Assembly: GCA_902798105.1 (NCBI GenBank)
Contig: CADBVG010000042.1
Span: 1 to 36,171 of the forward strand
DNA from: an uncultured Eubacteriales bacterium
GTDB taxonomy: Bacteria; Bacillota; Clostridia; Christensenellales; Aristaeellaceae
Direction of reading: 5' to 3'
DNA: 36,171 nucleotides
Shown here: in pieces, positions 31,456 to 36,171 of the stretch
Numbering within the stretch: the stretch's first letter is position 1
Layout of the letters: every line of letters begins with the position of its first letter
Position numbers and translations under genes: made by a program
Notes under the pieces: model-generated
Database searches by the model: none
Told to the model about the DNA's origin: nothing
What the model saw: only the letters and a program-made list of their open reading frames with translations

Positions 31456-32640
31456 ATGGGAAAAAACCTCAAGGGGAAAGAAATTGGCAAGGGGATCTGC
31501 CAAAGAAAGGATGGTTTGTTCGTCGCAAGGCTCGTTGAGAAATCAGGCAAGCGCCATGCCAAGATTTTCAAGACGATTCCTGAAGCGCGCAACTGGCTGG
31601 AGGATACCAGACAAGCTGACAAGCATGTCACCCTTCCGCTTGTATCTGAAATCACCGTCGATCAATGGTTCGATTACTGGATTGAGAACATCGTCGGAGA
31701 TCGGGCGCCTAATACGTGCAGGAATTATCGTGAACGTTATGTTCACAATATCCAACCGTATATCGGACGTATGTTGCTGACCGAAGTCAAGCCCATGCAC
31801 TGCAAGATGGTTCTGAACAATATGGAAAAGACTTATGCGGGCGGCACAATCCGACAAGCGTACATCGCGATGGGGACCATGTTCAAATCGGCTCTGATGA
31901 ACGATATGATTTCAAAGCACCCGATGAACGGTGTTCTCTACACAAAACCCACTCGATCGGTGGACGATATTCACTTTCTGACAATCGACGAGCAGGAGAA
32001 GTTCCTCGAAATCGCCAAGCGTTCTCATAACTATCGACAGTACGTTTTGATTCTGGAAACAGGATTGCGAACGGGCGAACTGATCGGTCTGACATGGGAC
32101 GCGATCGACTTCGAGAAGCGCACGCCGACCATCAACAAGACGTTGGAATATCGCCACAAGTATAAGGAATGGCGTGCCGGGCCTCCGAAGACCGTCAAGA
32201 GTTATCGAACGATTCCATTGACCACCCGGGCCGTGGAGATTTTGAAAGAGGTGTACGCGGAACGCGACACCCAGAAAAAGTCTGACACACTCACGCTGGA
32301 ATTGGAGTACATGGATCGCCGTACGGGGCAGGTAATGATGCTTCACATGAGCGATTTGGTGTTCATCAACTGGCGGACGGGAGAGCCTGCGAAAAACAGC
32401 TCGTATGATACCCACCTTTACAAGCTGTGTGATGAAGCGGGCATCAAGCGCTTTTGTATGCACGCGCTGCGGCACACCTATGCGACACGGGCGATTGAGC
32501 GTGGCGTACCGCCCAAGGTGCTGCAAAGACTGCTGGGGCACGCGAGCATGAAAACAACCATGGACAGGTACGTTCATGTGACGGACGAGTCCATGGAAAG
32601 TGCCATTCGGCTGTTCGAGAACGGAGAAAATGGTACATAA
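31456..32640 (+). CDS. Tyrosine site-specific integrase (Tn916-like)
   Basis: A 394-residue tyrosine recombinase. The N-terminal AP2-like arm-binding domain (ICQRKDGLFVARL) is followed by a SAM-like core-binding domain (TVDQWFDYWIENIV, NYRERYVHNIQPYIGRMLL). The catalytic domain holds Arg in ETGLRTGEL, Lys in the beta-hairpin near PPKTVKSYRTIPL, HALRHTYATR, LGHAS, and Tyr in MDRYVHV. All active-site residues appear intact. ATG at 31456 follows AAAGGAG. Only the excisionase stub remains beside it, so the element is probably stranded. The integration site seems to be just upstream of ychF. Confidence 0.92.
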   Translation: MGKNLKGKEIGKGICQRKDGLFVARLVEKSGKRHAKIFKTIPEARNWLEDTRQADKHVTLPLVSEITVDQWFDYWIENIVGDRAPNTCRNYRERYVHNIQPYIGRMLLTEVKPMHCKMVLNNMEKTYAGGTIRQAYIAMGTMFKSALMNDMISKHPMNGVLYTKPTRSVDDIHFLTIDEQEKFLEIAKRSHNYRQYVLILETGLRTGELIGLTWDAIDFEKRTPTINKTLEYRHKYKEWRAGPPKTVKSYRTIPLTTRAVEILKEVYAERDTQKKSDTLTLELEYMDRRTGQVMMLHMSDLVFINWRTGEPAKNSSYDTHLYKLCDEAGIKRFCMHALRHTYATRAIERGVPPKVLQRLLGHASMKTTMDRYVHVTDESMESAIRLFENGENGT

Positions 32641-32648
32641 ATGGTACA
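32628..32648. repeat. Direct repeat at the integrase end, possible attachment-site core
   Basis: AAATGGTACA occurs at 32628-32637 and again at 32639-32648, overlapping the integrase stop codon. Attachment cores often lie next to the int gene, so this may be part of the att site. No matching copy was found at the other side of the remnant. Confidence 0.35.
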
Positions 32649-32703
32649 AAGAGCCTTGAAAGAGGCCCGAAAACCCCTGAAAAACAAGGAGATGTGAGGA
32701 AAA

Positions 32704-33801
32704 ATGAAGTTAGGCGTCGTTGGCCTGCCGAACGTGGGCAAGAGCACGCTGTTCAACGCCATCACCTGTGCGGGCGCGCAGGCGGCAAACTATCCCTTCT
32801 GCACCATCGAACCGAACACCGGCGTAGTGGCCGTACCCGACCACCGCTTGGACGTGCTGGCCGAAATGTATCATCCCGAAAAGTACACCCCCGCCACGCT
32901 GGAATTCGTGGACATCGCCGGCTTGGTGAAGGGGGCCAGCCGGGGCGAGGGTTTGGGAAACAAGTTTCTCAGCCACATCCGCGAGGTGGACGCCATCGTG
33001 CATGTGGTGCGCTGCTTTGAGGACGACAACGTCATCCACGTGGACGGCAGCGTGGACGCCGCCCGGGACATCGACGTCATCAACACCGAGCTGATCCTGG
33101 CCGACATCGAGACCATCACCAAGCGCACAGAAAAAGCCGCCGCCATGATGAAAAAGGGCGAGAAGAAATTCGCCGTGGAGGCCGAGGCAGGAAAGCTGCT
33201 GCTGGAGCACCTGAACGCCGGCAAGCCCGCCCGCACCTGCCCCCTGGACAAGGATCAGCAGGCCGTAGTGCACGACTGGTTCCTGCTGACCAGCAAGAAA
33301 GTCATCTACGCCGCCAACATCGGCGAGGAGGACTTGGGCAAGGACGAAGCCGAGCTGCCCCTGGTGAAGCCCGTGCGGGAGATTGCCGACAGCGAAGGCG
33401 CGGAGGTGTTGGTCATATGCGCGTCCGCTGAAGAAGAAATTTCCCAGATGGAGCCGGACGAAAAGGCCATGTTCCTGGAGGATATGGGCATCGGCGTCTC
33501 CGGCCTGGATCGCCTGGTGGTACTGGGCTACCGGCTGCTGGGCCTGATCTCGTTCCTGACCGCCGGCCCTAAGGAGGTCCGCGCCTGGACCATCGTGAAC
33601 GGCACCAAGGCGCCCCAGGCCGCCGGCAAGATTCACACCGACTTCGAACGCGGCTTCATCCGCGCTGAAATCGTCGCCTACGACGACCTCATCCGTGAGG
33701 GCAGCATGAACGCCTGCAAGGAGAAGGGCCTGGTGCGCAGCGAGGGTAAGGAGTATGTGATGAAGGACGGCGACGTGACGCTGTTCAGGTTCAACGTATA
33801 A
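32704..33801 (+). CDS. ychF: Redox-regulated ATPase YchF
   Basis: A 365-residue Obg-related P-loop protein, full length for the family. G1 is [10 protein letters not shown]3 is [10 protein letters not shown], and the fourth motif is NIGEEDL in place of NKxD, which is why YchF prefers ATP. A coiled-coil helical insert covers about 125-205, and the C-terminal TGS domain includes [12 protein letters not shown]. It binds ribosomes and is a conserved housekeeping protein. ATG at 32704 follows GAGGAAAA. The intact gene directly after the integrase indicates insertion into its upstream region rather than into the gene. Confidence 0.95.
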   Translation: MKLGVVGLPNVGKSTLFNAITCAGAQAANYPFCTIEPNTGVVAVPDHRLDVLAEMYHPEKYTPATLEFVDIAGLVKGASRGEGLGNKFLSHIREVDAIVHVVRCFEDDNVIHVDGSVDAARDIDVINTELILADIETITKRTEKAAAMMKKGEKKFAVEAEAGKLLLEHLNAGKPARTCPLDKDQQAVVHDWFLLTSKKVIYAANIGEEDLGKDEAELPLVKPVREIADSEGAEVLVICASAEEEISQMEPDEKAMFLEDMGIGVSGLDRLVVLGYRLLGLISFLTAGPKEVRAWTIVNGTKAPQAAGKIHTDFERGFIRAEIVAYDDLIREGSMNACKEKGLVRSEGKEYVMKDGDVTLFRFNV

Positions 33802-33817
33802 CTTCGGTTTGATCGAT

Positions 33818-34756
33818 ATGCAAGACCCGATTTATTCCAAAATAGAAAGACAGCCCCGCCCGACGCTCTTTGCGGCGAGCGGGTTTGTGTTGCTCGCCGC
33901 CGTGGGGCTCTGGATTTCCACACTTTTGGAGCTCCTTCTGCCCGACGCAAGCATGGCCATCGTAAATGCGCTGTACTACCTGCCCTTCATGTTGCTGCCC
34001 GTAGGACTGTACATGCTGCGTCGGCCGGGGCTTGGGTCTGCCATGCGCCTGAACGCCCTTCCGGTGATGCCCACGCTGTCTGCGGCACTGCTGGGACTGC
34101 TGAGCGTCTATGTCGCCAGTATGTTGTCCGCGGTCTGGGGCGCCGCCCTGGACGCCTTAGGACTACACGGCCTTGGCGGAGCGCCCGTCCCCCAGAACGA
34201 AGCAGAGTTGATGACCTCCATACTCACACTGGCCGCAATGCCCGCCATCTGTGAGGAACTGCTGTTTCGGGGCTTTGTGCTGTCTGCCTGGGAGAGCCGG
34301 GGCACCTGGTTCGCCATGGGCGTGACGGCGGTGCTGTTCGCACTGCTTCACGGCAACCTGTACGGCATCCCCGCCTACCTGCTGGTTGGCGCAGTGGCCG
34401 GATACCTGGCCTTTGCGCTGGATTCGTTGTATGCGGCCATGGTGTATCATACCGTCTATAACGCGAGCTGCCTGGTACTCCCCTACCTTGCCGCCGGTCA
34501 GGGTGAGGCAGATGTAGCCATCGACGCCGCGACGGTGTTTTCCCTTTCACTGCAAACGATGATGATCATCGCAATGATGGCCATGCTGATGGCAACGCTG
34601 CGCCTGCGCGCCCGACGCGAGGGCATCGAACCCATTCCCCGCATCCGCCGCCCCCTTGAAGGGCGGGACAAAGCCATGTTGCTGGCCGCGGTGCTGGTTA
34701 TGGCCGCCTCCATGCTGATTCTTCTCGTCGTATCGACCCAGGGGGGCGTCGCATGA
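33818..34756 (+). CDS. CPBP-family intramembrane metalloprotease
   Basis: A membrane protein of about 312 residues with seven or eight spans. It carries the CPBP (CAAX protease/bacteriocin-processing) motifs: CEELLFRGF (motif 1), FALLHGNLYG (motif 2) and HTVYNASC (motif 3). The Glu and His residues should bind zinc. The N-terminus is cytosolic, and a last hydrophobic span lies near the C-terminus (LLAAVLVMAASMLILLVVS). The start is taken as ATG at 33818, although its ribosome binding site is poor; an upstream TTG at 33809 is possible. The end overlaps rlmH by four bases (ATGA). The substrate is unknown. Confidence 0.85.
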   Translation: MQDPIYSKIERQPRPTLFAASGFVLLAAVGLWISTLLELLLPDASMAIVNALYYLPFMLLPVGLYMLRRPGLGSAMRLNALPVMPTLSAALLGLLSVYVASMLSAVWGAALDALGLHGLGGAPVPQNEAELMTSILTLAAMPAICEELLFRGFVLSAWESRGTWFAMGVTAVLFALLHGNLYGIPAYLLVGAVAGYLAFALDSLYAAMVYHTVYNASCLVLPYLAAGQGEADVAIDAATVFSLSLQTMMIIAMMAMLMATLRLRARREGIEPIPRIRRPLEGRDKAMLLAAVLVMAASMLILLVVSTQGGVA

Positions 34757-35229
34757 ACGGCATCATACTCTGCGTGGGCAAGCTAAAGGAGAAGTGGCAA
34801 CAGCAGGGCTGCGCCGAATACCTGAAGCGGCTGTCACGCTACGGCAGATACGAGATCATGGTCGTGGATGACGTGAAGGACCCCGACAAGCCCAGCGAAG
34901 CCCTGATTCGGCAAAACATGGATCGGGAAGGTCAGGCACTGCTCCGGCACATCCGCTCCACGGACCGGGTAATCTGCCTGTGCATCAAGGCTGAGGCGCC
35001 GGATTCGGTGGCGCTGTCCCAAAAATTGACTGCCTGGAGTGGCGACGGGCGGCGAAATGTGTTCGTCATCGGGGGGAGCAACGGGCTATCCGACGCAGTG
35101 CTGGCCCGGGCCGACGGGAAACTGTCCTTCTCCAACCTCACCTTCCCCCACGGCTTGATGCGGGTAATACTTCTGGAACAGCTGTACCGGGCCGAGCGCA
35201 TACGCACCGGCGAACCGTACCATAAATAA
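34753..35229 (+). CDS. rlmH: 23S rRNA (pseudouridine1915-N3)-methyltransferase RlmH
   Basis: A 158-residue SPOUT methyltransferase, full length. The N-terminus IILCVGKLKEKW, FVIGGSNGLSDAVL (knot loop that binds SAM) and FSNLTFPHGLMRVILLEQLY followed by RAERIRTGEPYHK are all diagnostic. It methylates pseudouridine 1915 in helix 69 of 23S rRNA. Its start overlaps the CPBP protease stop, so it is coupled to it. A hairpin at 35245-35284 follows. Confidence 0.95.
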   Translation: MNGIILCVGKLKEKWQQQGCAEYLKRLSRYGRYEIMVVDDVKDPDKPSEALIRQNMDREGQALLRHIRSTDRVICLCIKAEAPDSVALSQKLTAWSGDGRRNVFVIGGSNGLSDAVLARADGKLSFSNLTFPHGLMRVILLEQLYRAERIRTGEPYHK

Positions 35230-35244
35230 ATATATCTGATCAAC

Positions 35245-35284
35245 GATAGCGCTCCGACAGTTTCATCACCGTCGAAGCGCTATC
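35245..35284. terminator. Stem-loop between converging rlmH and XRE genes
   Basis: GATAGCGCT (35245-35253) pairs with AGCGCTATC (35276-35284). After a one-base mismatch four more pairs follow (CGAC/GTCG), with a 12-base loop. It lies between the converging stops and could serve both strands, but neither side has a T-run. Confidence 0.5.
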
Positions 35285-35285
35285 C

Positions 35286-35594
35286 TCATGCCTTTCGTCC
35301 GAACCCATAAGCGCTGTATAGCGCTTCCAAGTCCGCAAACAGCGGGCAGGCATCGCCCTCGCATCGCTGCCTTTCTCCAAATACAAGCCACTCCATTGTC
35401 GTATCCAGCGCCTTGCTCAGCCTGGCGACGGTCTCGAGCGACGGTATCTTCTCAGCACGCTCGATGTGGCCGATGAAAGAAGCGATTACACCGGTGCGCT
35501 CGGCCAAATCCTTTTGTATCCAATTCATTTCCTCCCTTCTCTGCCGTACCCTTATTCCCAATTCCTGATAATTCATTAATGTCTTATCGAACAT
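35286..35594 (-). CDS. XRE-family transcriptional regulator
   Basis: A 102-residue Cro/C1-type HTH protein. The HTH spans about residues 10-64 (ELGIRVRQRREEMNWIQKDL, ERTGVIASFIGHIERAEKIP, SLETVARLSKALD). The C-terminal 30 residues contain CEGDACPLF, with two Cys, and are not recognised. ATG at 35594 follows AAGGAG by eight bases. It is divergent from the small HTH gene at 35684, with two palindromes between, and its own promoter overlaps one of them, so it probably regulates itself. Confidence 0.85.
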   Translation of the reverse strand: MFDKTLMNYQELGIRVRQRREEMNWIQKDLAERTGVIASFIGHIERAEKIPSLETVARLSKALDTTMEWLVFGERQRCEGDACPLFADLEALYSAYGFGRKA

Positions 35595-35618
35595 AGACAC
35601 ATCTCCTTCCAGTAGCAT

Positions 35619-35654
35619 TATAGTGATTATATTCACTATATATTAAAACCACAA
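35619..35654 (-). promoter_or_regulatory. Promoter of the XRE gene with overlapping palindromic operator
   Basis: On the minus strand, -35 TTGTGG (35649-35654) and -10 TATAAT (35626-35631) are 17 bases apart. TATAGTGA (35619-35626) and TCACTATA (35633-35640) form a perfect 8-bp inverted repeat with a six-base spacer that covers the -10 box, a good candidate for XRE autorepression. Confidence 0.7.
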
Positions 35655-35655
35655 G

Positions 35656-35676
35656 CCTCATATAATGCATATGAGG
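35656..35676 (+). promoter_or_regulatory. Second palindrome overlapping the ribosome binding site of the small HTH gene
   Basis: CCTCATAT (35656-35663) and ATATGAGG (35669-35676) are a perfect 8-bp inverted repeat with a five-base spacer. The right arm contains GAGG, the ribosome binding site for ATG 35684, and TATAAT at 35661-35666 could be its -10 box. It may be an operator, or an RNA hairpin that hides the ribosome binding site. Confidence 0.55.
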
Positions 35677-35683
35677 TGACGAT

Positions 35684-35902
35684 ATGGCTATTTCCTTTCA
35701 ACCCATGCGAGAATATATGCAGAACAATCATATATCTTATTACCGCTTGGGCAATGAAGGGATTGATGCCCAAACCCTTCAACGCATACGTCACGACCAG
35801 CCAATTACAACCACTACATTGGGGATGCTATGCAAAATTATGCATTGTCAGCCAGGAGACCTCATAGAATACGTCGATGAAGATCCAGATGAAAAATATT
35901 GA
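35684..35902 (+). CDS. Small Cro/C1-type HTH protein
   Basis: A 72-residue protein that is almost entirely one HTH domain: SFQPMREYMQNNHISYYRLG, IDAQTLQRIRHDQPITTTTL and GMLCKIMHCQPGDLIEYV. This resembles the short HTH_26/XRE type common in Firmicutes. ATG at 35684 follows GAGGTGACGAT. It faces the other XRE gene across an 89-base intergenic region with two palindromes, an arrangement like a simple phage or element switch. Confidence 0.8.
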   Translation: MAISFQPMREYMQNNHISYYRLGNEGIDAQTLQRIRHDQPITTTTLGMLCKIMHCQPGDLIEYVDEDPDEKY

Positions 35903-35940
35903 TATAGAGCCGTGCATCGCCGGCTCGATTATTATATACA

Positions 35941-35972
35941 GAAAAGAGAGTCATTCAAAATGAATGACTCTC
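35941..35972 (-). terminator. Terminator of the rRNA operon
   Basis: A perfect 12-bp stem (35946-35957 with 35961-35972, loop AAA) is followed on the minus strand by TTTTC. It lies seven bases after the 5S rRNA 3' end and closes the rRNA transcript. Confidence 0.9.
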
Positions 35973-35978
35973 ACTGAG

Positions 35979-36097
35979 ATCCGGCGACGACCTACCCTAC
36001 CGGGCCGTTTCCAGCCAAGTACTATCAGCGTGCTGAGGCTTAACTTCTGTGTTCGGGATGGGAACAGGTGGGTCCCTCAGGCTATTGTCACCGGAAA
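35979..36097 (-). rRNA. rrf: 5S ribosomal RNA
   Basis: Read on the minus strand the segment has the 5S landmarks: GTTCCCATCCCGAACACAGA, AGTTAAGC, GTACTTGGCTGGAAACGGCC and the closing TAGGTCGTCGCCGGA. The ends TCCGGTGAC and GTCGCCGGA pair as helix I, placing the gene at about 35980-36095. It is followed by a strong terminator. The 16S and 23S genes would lie upstream, beyond the right edge. Confidence 0.95.
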
Positions 36098-36171
36098 TAT
36101 GGGGTTGTCAAGGTCCTTGGCCGCTCTGCTTCCTTCCACGCTCTCGCGCTTCTCTTCCGTTCCGCTCCTGC
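36098..36171 (-). other. Probable 23S-5S spacer
   Basis: The 74 bases beyond the 5S gene show no gene, tRNA or hairpin that I can support. They are pyrimidine-rich on the plus strand and are most likely the internal spacer of the rRNA operon. Confidence 0.5.

Overview
The window reads as a chromosome segment of a GC-rich anaerobic Clostridia-type Firmicute, probably a plant-glycan-using gut or rumen lineage. The signs are AGGAGG-type ribosome binding sites, a YchF / CPBP protease / RlmH block, a Tn916-type integrase, Dpp/Nik-type peptide/nickel importers, and dense GH2/GH3/GH39/GH78 enzymes. This placement is inference and no taxonomic marker settles it.

Layout. (1) 151-10498, minus strand: a glycoside-catabolism operon. 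In transcription order it holds a GH78 rhamnosidase-type enzyme, a GH3 enzyme, a beta-phosphoglucomutase, a second GH3 enzyme, an alpha/beta-hydrolase esterase, a HAD phosphatase, and a GH39 enzyme broken by one in-frame TAG. None has a visible export signal, so the pathway looks cytoplasmic. (2) 10740-12692: a damaged sugar-uptake/regulator region. An ABC ATPase is fused in frame to the back half of a permease, and next to it lies the C-terminal stub of an AraC regulator. (3) 12708-15873, plus strand: a GH2 enzyme and a nucleoside-hydrolase-family protein. (4) 16168-18113, minus strand: an ATP-grasp protein and a putative esterase behind a promoter with a palindromic site. (5) 18352-19737: gene remnants, an intact SAM methyltransferase and repeats. 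(6) 19947-31144, minus strand: two complete Dpp/Nik-type ABC importers in tandem. Each lies next to a class I SAM methyltransferase; one methyltransferase is intact, the other is split by a 168-bp miniature element with a TA duplication. (7) 31272-32640, plus strand: an excisionase remnant and an intact tyrosine integrase, the footprint of an integrative element. (8) 32704-35902: ychF, a CPBP protease, rlmH and a divergent pair of small XRE regulators around two palindromes. (9) A 5S rRNA on the minus strand near the right edge, with its terminator.

Three observations stand out. Three enzymes of unrelated fold (esterase, GH78, GH2) end in what looks like the same roughly 70-75 residue helical module, a candidate docking or assembly domain. 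Two paralogous importers are each paired with a methyltransferase (and one with a MATE-like remnant), which suggests a methylated small-molecule or metallophore uptake system. Two families of short TA-flanked inverted-repeat elements have shaped the region, one with a clean, reversible insertion. The many broken genes mark the middle of the window as a decaying accessory region.
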